Source: Archaeoglobus sp. UBA230
GTDB taxonomy: Archaea; Halobacteriota; Archaeoglobi; Archaeoglobales; Archaeoglobaceae
Assembly (NCBI GenBank): GCA_002507545.1
Contig: DAVR01000047.1
Span: forward strand, 1-36,389
Reading direction: 5' to 3'
Length of the DNA: 36,389 nt
In this document: positions 24,514 through 31,873 of the stretch, in pieces
Layout of the letters: each line of letters starts with the position of its first letter
How positions within the stretch are numbered: position 1 is the stretch's first letter
Translations under genes and position numbers: made by a program
The notes under the pieces: model-generated
The model's input: only the letters and a program-made list of their open reading frames with translations
What the model was told of the DNA's origin: nothing
The model's database searches: none

Positions 24514-25446
24514 TCAGTTTTCCGAACTCTTCTCCCGGAGAAGGGATATGAAATCTTTTGGACTGCTTACCGAGTAAAGTTCCTCCCTCAGAACGAAAAT
24601 AACAGAGTCTACCCTCCTCTTGCAGTCCCTATCTGTAATATAGGCTGCTTTCGTTTCAAGAGCCTCCGAAATTTTTCCGAGTAATCTCGCTCTCTTCTCT
24701 ATCTCTCTGACCTGCTTTATACCCGTTAGAATCTGCCTTTCTTCAACTCTTGAAACCGCATCAAAGGGAGCTTGCTTAACGGGATAAACCGAGAGGCCAA
24801 TGAGCCTGAGCTGGTCGAGAATCTCTCCTTCTTTCCCCTCAAAACTTATATCCTCCTCCTCAATCTCATGATCCACGAAGTTGAGCAGATCAATCTGTTT
24901 TATCGCAAAAGTTCCCAGTATTTCTTCAATCTTCGCAGCTATCGGGAGTGAAGTATCAGTGCCCTCCTCATACTTCTTTATTGTTCTTCTCGAAACTCCC
25001 AGAAGCTTTGCCATCTCCCCGATACTTATTCCAAGCTTTTCTCTAACCTCCCTTATCTTCTCACTGTCCAGCTTCACGTAATATCCCCCGGGAGCAGAGT
25101 AAACATAGGGCGGAATGCCCTCAATAATGAAATCGTAAAAGGTGGCGAGATTTATGACAGGCAAGCCATAACGGGTGTATACTACCCCCCTTTCAAGGAA
25201 GTCGAACTTGAACCTCTCTCCTATTACCATCGGGCTCGCATCAAGTATCTTCGTCAATTTTTTCATCTCTTCTGCTGCTTCAGACTTCATGGAGTCAACA
25301 TTGTAAAGAACTTTGAGAATAAGAATAAGATCGTCCTTTCTTGCAACTATATCAAAACATCTTGGCTTAGTTTCAGCTAAGTCTGCAACATTGAAATCCG
25401 CCTTTAGCAGAATTTTTACAACTGATTCAAGCAGCGCTGCGTGCAT
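24514..25446 (-). CDS. HTH-type transcriptional regulator, archaeal conserved family
   Basis: 310-residue archaeal regulator of the family annotated as putative HTH-type transcriptional regulatory protein. A Cro/C1-type helix-turn-helix is at about 130-162 (IREVREKLGISIGEMAKLLG, then VSRRTIKKYEEG). The N-terminal domain (1-110) has a FDIVARKDDLILILKVLYN pattern that looks like a PD-(D/E)XK nuclease fold lacking its acidic active-site residue. The C-terminal region (about 200-305) is predicted to be alpha/beta and unassigned. The ATG lies 27 bases from a clear TATA box, so the mRNA is probably leaderless. The target genes are unknown. Confidence 0.85.
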   Translation of the reverse strand: MHAALLESVVKILLKADFNVADLAETKPRCFDIVARKDDLILILKVLYNVDSMKSEAAEEMKKLTKILDASPMVIGERFKFDFLERGVVYTRYGLPVINLATFYDFIIEGIPPYVYSAPGGYYVKLDSEKIREVREKLGISIGEMAKLLGVSRRTIKKYEEGTDTSLPIAAKIEEILGTFAIKQIDLLNFVDHEIEEEDISFEGKEGEILDQLRLIGLSVYPVKQAPFDAVSRVEERQILTGIKQVREIEKRARLLGKISEALETKAAYITDRDCKRRVDSVIFVLREELYSVSSPKDFISLLREKSSEN

Positions 25447-25467
25447 TTTTATTAGTGTATATGGATT

Positions 25468-25477
25468 ACTATATAAG
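25468..25477 (-). promoter_or_regulatory. TATA box of the HTH regulator gene
   Basis: The minus strand reads CTTATATAGT, centred 26-27 bases before the ATG at 25446, with no Shine-Dalgarno sequence. This gives the regulator and the flavin reductase-like gene a promoter separate from the polymerase-salvage unit upstream. Confidence 0.65.
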
Positions 25478-25489
25478 GCTTATGTCTTT

Positions 25490-25517
25490 AAAACCTCTCC
25501 ATCAAAACCTCTCCATC
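25490..25517. repeat. Perfect 14-bp tandem duplication across the phosphorylase stop codon
   Basis: AAAACCTCTCCATC occurs twice back to back (25490-25503 and 25504-25517). On the minus strand it covers the last codons (WMERF), the stop, and the first bases of the 3' region of the MTA/MTI phosphorylase gene. It is a simple short duplication with no other copies noticed in the window. Confidence 0.85.
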
Positions 25518-26224
25518 CACACCCTCTTTACTGCCTGCCCCACAACCCTGAGACATTCATCTGCATTTTCTTTTGCTTTCTTTACAATTTCTCTGTAATC
25601 CACAACCTCATTCTTAATCCCGTGGGCGTAATTGTCCATCGTGCAGATTACTGCATAACTTAATCCAAGCTCCTTAGCTATTGTCGCCTCGCTACCTGCT
25701 GTCATGCCCACACAATCGGCGAAGTTTTTTATCATAGCGATTTCAGCTTTTGTTTCCAGTCTCGGTCCCCTTGTCTGAAAGTAAACCCCACCGTCAATAA
25801 CCGGGAAGCTTGAAATTTCTCTCGCCGTCTCCACCAGCACCTTTCGGAGGTATTCATCGAATCCAGGAGTGATGTGGACAAGAGATTCGTTGTAGACTGT
25901 AACACCGCTGAATAAATCAATGTAATCGTCGGGTACTATTAGAGAAGGCAGGCTGTAATTTTCCTTAAGGCATCCCACCGAACCCATGCCTATAACATGG
26001 CTGACACCGAGAGATCTGAGGGCGTAGAAGTTTGCAGCATGATTGATTCTATGTGGAGGCTTGTTCTTCCTCTTTCCATGTCTCTGAATTATCGCCACGT
26101 CAATTCCGTCAATCCTGCCAATTTCAACCTCTGCAACTCCAAAAGGCGTTTCAATCTTCCTCTCCTCAACTTCGGAGAGCACATCTATTTCGAGAATGTG
26201 GGTTCCACCTATAATTCCGATCAT
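25502..26224 (-). CDS. mtnP: S-methyl-5'-thioadenosine/thioinosine phosphorylase (PNP family 2)
   Basis: Phosphorolyses methylthioadenosine (or methylthioinosine) to 5-methylthioribose 1-phosphate and a purine base, salvaging the by-product of polyamine and SAM chemistry. Type 2 purine nucleoside phosphorylase signatures are IGIIGGTHILE, QRHGKRKNKPPHRINHAANFYAL (phosphate-binding), GMGSVGCL, QTRGPRLETKAEI and GMTAGSEATIAKELGL. The MDNYAHG segment near the end is in the region that decides 6-amino against 6-oxo purines, but I cannot choose MTA or MTI with confidence. The ATG overlaps the phosphoribosyltransferase stop (ATGA), so base release and base reuse are co-encoded. The length, 240 residues, is normal. 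Confidence 0.88.
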   Translation of the reverse strand: MIGIIGGTHILEIDVLSEVEERKIETPFGVAEVEIGRIDGIDVAIIQRHGKRKNKPPHRINHAANFYALRSLGVSHVIGMGSVGCLKENYSLPSLIVPDDYIDLFSGVTVYNESLVHITPGFDEYLRKVLVETAREISSFPVIDGGVYFQTRGPRLETKAEIAMIKNFADCVGMTAGSEATIAKELGLSYAVICTMDNYAHGIKNEVVDYREIVKKAKENADECLRVVGQAVKRVWMERF

Positions 26225-26838
26225 TCACGCAGCCTCCAGTAAGTTCTCCCTCCTTCAAGTGTTTTTTCCACAACTCCTTTCAGTTCAAGAACCTTCAGGA
26301 TTTCCTCAAATCTCCCCGGAAACGTTACCTCAAGATTCAGTGGGTTAAGACCTTTCTCTGCGAGCTGCCTCTTCAGTTTCGACTGACTTACCTCTCTCTC
26401 CTCCCTGAGAATATCAATCAGGAGTTTGGAGACGTCCTCAACAAAATTCCACGGAAAAATTATCCATTTGTAGTCGCTCAAATAGTCTCCAAGATAATCC
26501 GGGATGAATTCAGACTTTTCGAGCATCAGAAGTGATGCCGTTCTGACCTCATCCGCATTGATGACCCTGAGAGCTTTTTTCATCGTTGCTCCGGTGTTGA
26601 CGAAATCGTCCACAAGCAGAACCCTCTTACCCTCAATAATTTTCTCATCTTTGCTAACGTCAACAGTATAAAGCTCTTCCACTGCAAGGTAATCGCTGAG
26701 AATGCTTCCGACAAAAAGACCGCCCTTAGCAAGTGCAACAACTGAAGTTGGTTTGTAATTGTCTCTAAGGATATCAAAGGCAACCCGTCTGCAGAGGCTG
26801 TCCACATAAGTCCAGCTGAGTATAACGTATTCCCCCAT
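26221..26838 (-). CDS. Purine phosphoribosyltransferase with winged-helix-like C-terminus
   Basis: Type I phosphoribosyltransferase of 205 residues. The PRPP-binding loop is RVLLVDDFVNTGATM (about 72-86), with VVALAKGGLFVG (about 33-44) as the pyrophosphate-binding loop. The last 65 residues (about 138-205; LLIDILREEREVSQSKLKRQ, then RFEEILKVLELKGVVEK and a GGRTYWRL wing) read like a winged helix, unusual for a plain salvage enzyme. It may salvage the base released by the adjacent mtnP product, sense PRPP as a regulator, or both. I use the ATG at 26838; a GTG three codons earlier (26847) is possible and would overlap the polymerase gene. Confidence 0.85.
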   Translation of the reverse strand: MGEYVILSWTYVDSLCRRVAFDILRDNYKPTSVVALAKGGLFVGSILSDYLAVEELYTVDVSKDEKIIEGKRVLLVDDFVNTGATMKKALRVINADEVRTASLLMLEKSEFIPDYLGDYLSDYKWIIFPWNFVEDVSKLLIDILREEREVSQSKLKRQLAEKGLNPLNLEVTFPGRFEEILKVLELKGVVEKTLEGGRTYWRLRE

Positions 26839-26839
26839 C

Positions 26840-28309
26840 TCACTCACCGTAGAACCTAAGCCTCACGACCTCTCCACCGGGTCTGTAAACGGCAACATTC
26901 CCCGGCATAGGGTTAAGGTTCACCTTTTTCTGAAATTCAGTCTGAGCCTGCCAAGTTGATGAGTTCACCATGAATACACCTCTGTAAAAACCAGTGCCGT
27001 AGGTGTGTATGTGCCCACAGTGCAGAATGTCGGGGACTTCATCAATGACCAGATAATCCTCCTTTTCAGGGGCAACAGGGCTTCTGCCACCATACATTGG
27101 GCTTAGATGTCTTCTCTTCAGCAGTTCCTCCATCACCTTTTGCGGCTCCTCATAACTCAGCCTTGGTATTTTGGCAACCATGTCGTCAATACTCCTACCG
27201 TGGTATATCAGCACCTTAATTCCCTCTATCTCGATGTATGCTGGATTGCCGACGTGGTAAACATTATTGGAGAAAAGCTTTCTGATTTCGCTTGGCAGTG
27301 CCGGCTGAGGTTCAGCCTGTCTCACAGCATCGTGGTTTCCGGGTGAGATTACAACCCGAATTCTTTTCGGTATGTCATCAATATGTGCCGCTGCACTCTC
27401 ATACTGCCCGTAAATGTCCATAATTGCAAGGTCTTTCTCCTGCTCCGGATAGACACCTATTCCATCAACTATATCTCCGGCAATAACAATATATTTCACA
27501 CTCTCAGCCAATTTTTGTCCTTTCTCACCACCAACTTCTCCATTCAGCCATTTGACGAACAGCTTCCATTCCTTCTCGAGAAACTCCTTGCTTCCAAAAT
27601 GTGTGTCTGAAATGAAAATTATGGAGAAATCCCTTTTCGTCTTCTCCCCGTTCCCGTTAACCGGGACATCAGGAAAAACTATTCTGTCGGCAATCAGCGT
27701 ATTACCCCTTAAAGTACCTGTAACGCCTACAACCTCATCACCAAGAAGTTCTGAGGCTATTTCAGCTGTCTTTCCACTTGCAACACAGTTTAAACTGCCC
27801 GTTGAATCTTCAAGCTGGACAACGTATCTGTCTCCCCTCTCCCAAACGTTCGTCACCATTCCAACAACGCTAACCTTCTCCATTTTCCTTTTTCCGACGT
27901 ATGCGATTGGAACGGGATGCATCCGGGTTCGCAATATCCTCGAAAGCTTTTCGAGTCGAGAATTGAAGTAGCAGACGAAGTCCTCGACCTTCCCCTCACA
28001 GACGGAAATGCCAGTTATGTCCCTGATAACCCTTAACCCATTATTTTCTTTTTTCTCTGATTTTTCTTTTTTTACCTCACGAACTTCTGGTTTTACACTT
28101 TTTCTTGCTTTAATTTTCTCTACCACAGCCTTAACATCTTCCTCTCCAATTATAAACTTGCCATCTGCCATTTTACAAACTTCAGATATTATCTCCTCGT
28201 AGAATTCCCCGAAGCTGCATATAAGCTCAGCAGCTTTTGGGTTTATGTTGTAACCACGAACGAGAAATTTCTTCGCCACTGTCGCCACATCGATATTTTT
28301 AATTACCAT
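26840..28309 (-). CDS. polB: DNA polymerase D small subunit (DP1)
   Basis: Proofreading subunit of the archaeal replicative polymerase PolD, with 3'-5' exonuclease activity in the Mre11-like phosphoesterase domain. All metal motifs are visible: ISDTHFGS, AGDIVDG, SPGNHDAV, IYHGRSIDD and HCGHIHTYG. An OB fold precedes it (VSVVGMVTNVWERGDRYVVQLED). The N-terminal helical region and a Lys/Glu-rich linker (about 90-110) are usual for DP1. The ATG at 28309 is chosen over the ATG at 28330 because GGAGGAGAGGG lies immediately upstream. The length is 489 residues. The large subunit is not in the window. The stop is next to the phosphoribosyltransferase start. Confidence 0.95.
   Translation of the reverse strand: MVIKNIDVATVAKKFLVRGYNINPKAAELICSFGEFYEEIISEVCKMADGKFIIGEEDVKAVVEKIKARKSVKPEVREVKKEKSEKKENNGLRVIRDITGISVCEGKVEDFVCYFNSRLEKLSRILRTRMHPVPIAYVGKRKMEKVSVVGMVTNVWERGDRYVVQLEDSTGSLNCVASGKTAEIASELLGDEVVGVTGTLRGNTLIADRIVFPDVPVNGNGEKTKRDFSIIFISDTHFGSKEFLEKEWKLFVKWLNGEVGGEKGQKLAESVKYIVIAGDIVDGIGVYPEQEKDLAIMDIYGQYESAAAHIDDIPKRIRVVISPGNHDAVRQAEPQPALPSEIRKLFSNNVYHVGNPAYIEIEGIKVLIYHGRSIDDMVAKIPRLSYEEPQKVMEELLKRRHLSPMYGGRSPVAPEKEDYLVIDEVPDILHCGHIHTYGTGFYRGVFMVNSSTWQAQTEFQKKVNLNPMPGNVAVYRPGGEVVRLRFYGE
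28294..28304 (+). promoter_or_regulatory. Likely TATA box of signal peptidase gene, inside polB
   Basis: ATTTTTAATTA lies about 29 bases upstream of the signal peptidase ATG (28329) and overlaps the first codons of polB on the opposite strand. No Shine-Dalgarno sequence precedes the peptidase ATG, so a leaderless mRNA is likely. Confidence 0.4.
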
Positions 28310-28328
28310 TCCCTCTCCTCCTCTTAGC

Positions 28329-28898
28329 ATGGATAGTGAATCGAAGTCTGTTCAGTTCATAAAAGATGTGGTCTCAACATTAATTATCGTTGCGGTCATA
28401 GTCGGTGGAGGAATTGCCATTACAGGCACATGGCCCTTTATGGTTGCGGTTGAGTCTGGTAGCATGGAGCCACATTTATATCCGGGCGATGTCGTGTTTC
28501 TTGTAAGCATTGCAAGGACGGGTGGAGTGGTTACTTGGGAGGAAGGAGTAAAGGAAGGATACCAGAGCTTTGGGAATTATGGTGATGTCATAGTCTATAA
28601 ACCGAATGGCTATGGAAAGCCGATTATTCACAGAGCGATAGCCTATGTGCACAAAGGGGAGCATATACCAGCCATTGTTAATGGCCAGCTGGTTTACACA
28701 AACCAGATAGCGGAGAATGACGGATACATAACTCAGGGAGACAATGTTAATACGAACAAACTCCCCGATCAGGCAGTTCCAGCAGCGTTTTCACCAATTG
28801 GAGAGAGAATTAAGCCTGTAAAGGAGGAATGGATAATAGGGGTTGCAAAGTTCAGAATCCCTCTCATCGGCTACATCCGCTTGCTGATTCCCATTTAG
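28329..28898 (+). CDS. Signal peptidase I, archaeal/ER type
   Basis: Membrane serine protease that removes signal peptides from exported proteins. Ser45 in VESGSMEPHLYPGDVV is the nucleophile. As in the archaeal/eukaryotic (S26B) type, the bacterial catalytic lysine is replaced by His101 (PIIHRAIA), with Asp138 in ITQGDNVNTN. An N-terminal membrane helix (about 13-33) anchors it, and the C-terminal RIPLIGYIRLLIPI may be a second short membrane segment. The length is 189 residues. The start codon is only 19 bases from that of polB on the other strand, and its stop overlaps the SepRS stop. It presumably processes the exported proteins encoded elsewhere in this window. Confidence 0.93.
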   Translation: MDSESKSVQFIKDVVSTLIIVAVIVGGGIAITGTWPFMVAVESGSMEPHLYPGDVVFLVSIARTGGVVTWEEGVKEGYQSFGNYGDVIVYKPNGYGKPIIHRAIAYVHKGEHIPAIVNGQLVYTNQIAENDGYITQGDNVNTNKLPDQAVPAAFSPIGERIKPVKEEWIIGVAKFRIPLIGYIRLLIPI

Positions 28899-30505
28899 TC
28901 TACCTCCGCTTTAACGGTAACAAAAACCGGACCGCGAACGTCAATTTTTCCTCTTTTCCAGAGTATGTATCTCCTCAGGTTGTCCTGAATGTAGAGGTTT
29001 ATGTCTGAGAGGTTCTCTACAACTCTAACCTTTACCATAACCTCCTTATCACCCGCAAATGCAGCCTCCTCAATTTTCCTCGCTGAGAGGTAAGAGATGG
29101 CATCAATATATCTTATTCCAGTCGTTACGCCTTCCTCAAAGTAACTCCTCCACCTTCTCGTTCTCGGTATCCCGTATATATCCCCATTGTAAACAACAAC
29201 TTCGTTGGCATAGGCAGGACCGCACAGCTTTGTGTTTTCCTCCTCTTCAACGACAAAAACTCTGACAGTTTTGTCAAACAAATCTCCTTCATATGCAAGG
29301 AACTTGCATGGACTTGGAGCTGAAGCATTTTTCTCCGCCGTTTCAGCAATACTTTTGGCGATTTTCAGACCAGTCACCGTCTGGGGGACACTCTTAAGCT
29401 TTATTCCCCTCGCTATGTCCGTATCACTCAGCCTGACCTCCCCATAAATCTGCGGATATACCATTTTTCTCACATCATCATATCCGTGAAGTATCATCGC
29501 CAATCTTTCAACGCCAAGACCAAGGTTCATGACGGGATACTGGATATCATACTCAGCAAGAGCGGTTGGAGAGTAAATACCGAAAGTAGCAATCTCTATC
29601 CAGCCATCACTATACTTCGTGCTTGAACCGACGAGTTTTGGGTGGAAAGCATAAACCTCTGTTTGAGTGTCGGGGATGTAATATTTGCTCCTCTTCTCAT
29701 CCTTTCTGAATTTGAACTTTTCAAACCCGAACTGTCTCAACAGGGCTTCGGCAACAGCTTTGCCGTCATCAACATCTACATCTTCGTCAACGAGAACACA
29801 GCTTGCAGAGAAGTAGCTGTAAAGCCTTGTCGCGTCCTCTCCCTGCTCCTTCCTGAAGCACCTGTCTATGCTGAACAGCTTTATTGGGAGGGGGAGCTTG
29901 TCGGCTATGTGGCTAAGAGTTATGAACCAACCTGTAGTCATGTGGCTTCTCAAAGTCAAATTGCTTGGCAATGGTTTGAGTTCTTTAAATTCCGGAAAAA
30001 CCTCATCAAGAATTCTAACCGCAGTTATATCATCAACATCGAGGGCTTCGGCGATCAAATAGCTCAAATCGTCACCATCAATTTCTCCCTTTTTGTAACG
30101 ATGGAAGATTTTCTTAATGTCCTCTGCTGCTTCTCCAACATTCTTCCCAGTTATCTTCTCAATTAAGCTGATTTTGCCAGCAGACATTCCTACATTAGGT
30201 TTTGGAAGTGACGCGAGGTAAAAACAGCGGTCGAGGACTGCAAGAGCTTCCTTACCGAACTGCTTCCTGACATGAACATCCTCGACGATGACAGGGTTAA
30301 CGACTTCGGAAAAGCCAATTGAAAGGTAAGCCCTTCTTAATCTTTCTATTGTTCTAAAAACGGGATGTTCGGCACCAAATTCAAAACCAATTCTGGGATA
30401 AACCTTATTTGGGTCTCTTGTTCCCAATATCTCCTTTCCTGTTTTCCATGCCTCCTCAAAGTCTCTCCGCGATAGTTCCCTGTATTTCTGGGGGTCGAAT
30501 CTCAT
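28895..30505 (-). CDS. sepS: O-phosphoserine--tRNA(Cys) ligase (SepRS)
   Basis: Charges tRNA(Cys) with O-phosphoserine, the first step of the indirect Cys-tRNA route completed by SepCysS. This class II synthetase is related to PheRS alpha. The N-terminal MRFDPQKYRELSRRDFEEAW is characteristic of SepRS. Class II motif 2 is FSIDRCFRKEQGEDATRL and motif 3 is NLGLGVERLAMILHG, with YSYFSASCVLVDED between them. The 536-residue length fits the Archaeoglobus enzyme. SepRS is limited to methanogens, Archaeoglobales and close relatives, which makes it a strong taxonomic marker. SepCysS is not in the window. The ATG has a TATA element 26 bases upstream and is probably leaderless. Confidence 0.96.
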   Translation of the reverse strand: MRFDPQKYRELSRRDFEEAWKTGKEILGTRDPNKVYPRIGFEFGAEHPVFRTIERLRRAYLSIGFSEVVNPVIVEDVHVRKQFGKEALAVLDRCFYLASLPKPNVGMSAGKISLIEKITGKNVGEAAEDIKKIFHRYKKGEIDGDDLSYLIAEALDVDDITAVRILDEVFPEFKELKPLPSNLTLRSHMTTGWFITLSHIADKLPLPIKLFSIDRCFRKEQGEDATRLYSYFSASCVLVDEDVDVDDGKAVAEALLRQFGFEKFKFRKDEKRSKYYIPDTQTEVYAFHPKLVGSSTKYSDGWIEIATFGIYSPTALAEYDIQYPVMNLGLGVERLAMILHGYDDVRKMVYPQIYGEVRLSDTDIARGIKLKSVPQTVTGLKIAKSIAETAEKNASAPSPCKFLAYEGDLFDKTVRVFVVEEEENTKLCGPAYANEVVVYNGDIYGIPRTRRWRSYFEEGVTTGIRYIDAISYLSARKIEEAAFAGDKEVMVKVRVVENLSDINLYIQDNLRRYILWKRGKIDVRGPVFVTVKAEVD

Positions 30506-30526
30506 ACTGGCTGAACAAACAAAAGG

Positions 30527-30536
30527 CTATTTATCT
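30527..30536. promoter_or_regulatory. Shared bidirectional TATA element (sepS / rnp4)
   Basis: GCTATTTATC (minus strand GATAAATAGC) lies midway in the 50-base gap. Its centre is about 26 bases from the SepRS ATG (30505) and about 25 from the Rnp4 GTG (30556). Neither gene has a Shine-Dalgarno sequence, so both could be leaderless transcripts from one element. Confidence 0.5.
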
Positions 30537-30555
30537 TTGTTGTCTACCCATTGAT

Positions 30556-30855
30556 GTGATAAAAAGAGATAAAAAGAGGGAAAGCAGAATCGCCAAGGAG
30601 AGAGTTGTTTACCTGATAAAAAGGGCTGAAGAATGGAAAAACAAAGACTACGAGCTTGCAAGGAGGTATGTTGAACTTGCAAAGAAAATAGCGATGAGAT
30701 ACAGGGTAAGGGTTCCGAGAGGTTTGAAAACAATTTATTGTAAAAAGTGTCTGTATCCCTACAAATCTGACAGATTCAGGGTAAGGGTAAGAAAGGGCAG
30801 GGTTATAGTCACCTGCCTGAACTGTGGCTTTGAGAGGAGGATTCCTGTCAGGTAG
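30556..30855 (+). CDS. rnp4: Ribonuclease P protein component 4 (Rpp21 homolog)
   Basis: Zinc-ribbon subunit of archaeal RNase P, which helps the RNA subunit trim tRNA 5' leaders. The protein has an N-terminal pair of basic helices (KRESRIAKERVVYLIKRAEE and YELARRYVELAKKIAMRYR) and a zinc site with two Cys pairs (YCKKC, CLNC). The open frame runs back to 30409, but that part overlaps sepS and is not protein-like for this family. I place the start at the GTG at 30556, giving 99 residues and a correct TATA distance. Pairing with sepS puts two tRNA-maturation functions back to back. Confidence 0.88.
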   Translation: MIKRDKKRESRIAKERVVYLIKRAEEWKNKDYELARRYVELAKKIAMRYRVRVPRGLKTIYCKKCLYPYKSDRFRVRVRKGRVIVTCLNCGFERRIPVR

Positions 30856-30911
30856 AAAAAATATCGGTTATTTTTAAAGTCAGAATAGAAAGAGTTTTAC
30901 ACAAAAACGTG

Positions 30912-31025
30912 TTATGGTTCAGAGTATTCTATAATCTTATCAAATTCTTCTTTTTTATAAATTAAGTAAATTACAAGGATTTTTGCAGCAAGTGATCTTA
31001 TAAGCACTTCATCAATTTTGAACAT
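30912..31025 (-). CDS. Short ORF, possible gene remnant
   Basis: A 37-codon frame starts at an ATG at 31025 and is open a further eight codons upstream to a stop. Its product is MFKIDEVLIRSLAAKILVIY, then LIYKKEEFDKIIEYSEP. The composition is protein-like (amphipathic, Lys/Glu/Ile-rich) rather than random, but no Shine-Dalgarno sequence or family is recognised. It may be a small gene or the 3' remnant of a larger, decayed one; the DNA upstream is broken by stops in all minus-strand frames. The rest of the 30856-31127 gap is AT-rich with nothing else identified. Confidence 0.3.
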   Translation of the reverse strand: MFKIDEVLIRSLAAKILVIYLIYKKEEFDKIIEYSEP

Positions 31026-31127
31026 ACAAGGATAGAGACCATGAAAAGTTCATCACTCTTCGTTATTTGCTTGCGAAGATTTTAATCTCCAAAAAAGTTA
31101 AACTCGGAAAAAACAAGTCAAACATCA

Positions 31128-31682
31128 CTACTTCTTAGGCACTCTGTCAAAATAAGGGCTCTTACCAAGAGCCGAAATCGGAATTCCCATCACCACATCT
31201 GCATCAATAATTCCAAGAATCTTTGCCGCGATTCCAATCCTGTACATTATTCTCGTATCCACCCCAATTATCCCGGAAAGCTTCACCGCCGAACCAAGGG
31301 CGATTCCGAGATCTATCATTCTGAAAGCACAGTTGGGACCGGTAAACTTCTTCCCTTTCCTTCCAGCCTTCTTGAATTCAGCACAGCTCTCGAATCCACA
31401 TGCCCCGCAGTTAACCCCTACGCTTTTTTCACCCTTCGCTCCAAGCAGCAAAACGGCCTGAGATTTTCTCACACTCTCGGCATCTCTTATAAAATCCTTA
31501 TCACCCTCTTCCGCCATCTCCTCCATTTTTGCAGCTATCTTACTCATTTCTTCGCCATCAACGTAAACAATCTCTATGACGTCTTCCCCCTTTGATTTTG
31601 GTGCTGTTCTCGCTGACTCAGCCATAAGATAAGCTGCAATCTTTATACCCTCATTTTTGAAATCCCTCTCATTCAGAATCAT
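31128..31682 (-). CDS. DUF2148 ferredoxin-domain protein
   Basis: 184-residue protein of the DUF2148 family, of unknown function. It begins MILNERDFKNEGIKIAAYLM, followed by AESARTAPKSKGED. A cysteine cluster in the middle (CGACGFESC, then NCAFR 25-30 residues on) fits a four-cysteine Fe-S site like those of the RnfB and CdhE N-terminal domains. A glycine-rich C-terminal region (LGIALGSAVKLSGIIGVDTRIMYR) follows. I use the ATG at 31682; the frame is open to a TTG at 31754, but the extra residues do not fit the family. An A/T-rich element near 31706-31712 could serve as the TATA box. It is divergent from the acyl-CoA ligase gene. Confidence 0.82.
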   Translation of the reverse strand: MILNERDFKNEGIKIAAYLMAESARTAPKSKGEDVIEIVYVDGEEMSKIAAKMEEMAEEGDKDFIRDAESVRKSQAVLLLGAKGEKSVGVNCGACGFESCAEFKKAGRKGKKFTGPNCAFRMIDLGIALGSAVKLSGIIGVDTRIMYRIGIAAKILGIIDADVVMGIPISALGKSPYFDRVPKK

Positions 31683-31873
31683 GGAATGAATAGCAATATC
31701 AGAGATAAGTAACTTTTGCTCTAAGACATGTGAAAAAAATTCCAAATCCCTCAATCCAAAAAGGACTTGCGTTTTGAGTATTTGTATCTACTGTTGCAAT
31801 TAAATTTAAATTTTGTTTCGTAGAGGGCGAAAAGTTTAAAATAAAGAAAAAAATAGTTTAAGATGGTGGGCAT
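31683..31873. other. AT-rich divergent intergenic region with palindrome
   Basis: This 191-base stretch separates the DUF2148 and acyl-CoA ligase genes. It holds the AT palindrome AATTTAAATT (within about 31799-31813), a possible operator, and a TATA-like GTTTAAAATA (31834-31843) that would start the ligase transcript near 31865. No gene is seen. Confidence 0.45.

Noticed and set aside
28310-28330. Upstream ATG (28330) for polB
   Set aside because: The seven extra codons are the Shine-Dalgarno sequence GGAGGAGAGGG itself; the ATG at 28309 is correctly spaced from it.
30409-30555. Upstream extension of the Rnp4 frame to an ATG at 30409
   Set aside because: It overlaps the SepRS coding region antisense, gives a sequence unlike Rnp4 proteins, and the GTG at 30556 fits the TATA distance and family length.
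31015-31057. Two TGATGA motifs on the minus strand, possible C and C' boxes of a C/D guide RNA
   Set aside because: No matching D or D' boxes (CTGA) at suitable distance, and the motifs fall in or beside a short ORF in AT-rich DNA.
31060-31080. Hairpin CTTCG...CGAAG in the AT-rich gap as a terminator or RNA element
   Set aside because: Only a five-base stem with an 11-base loop, likely by chance; archaeal termination does not need hairpins.
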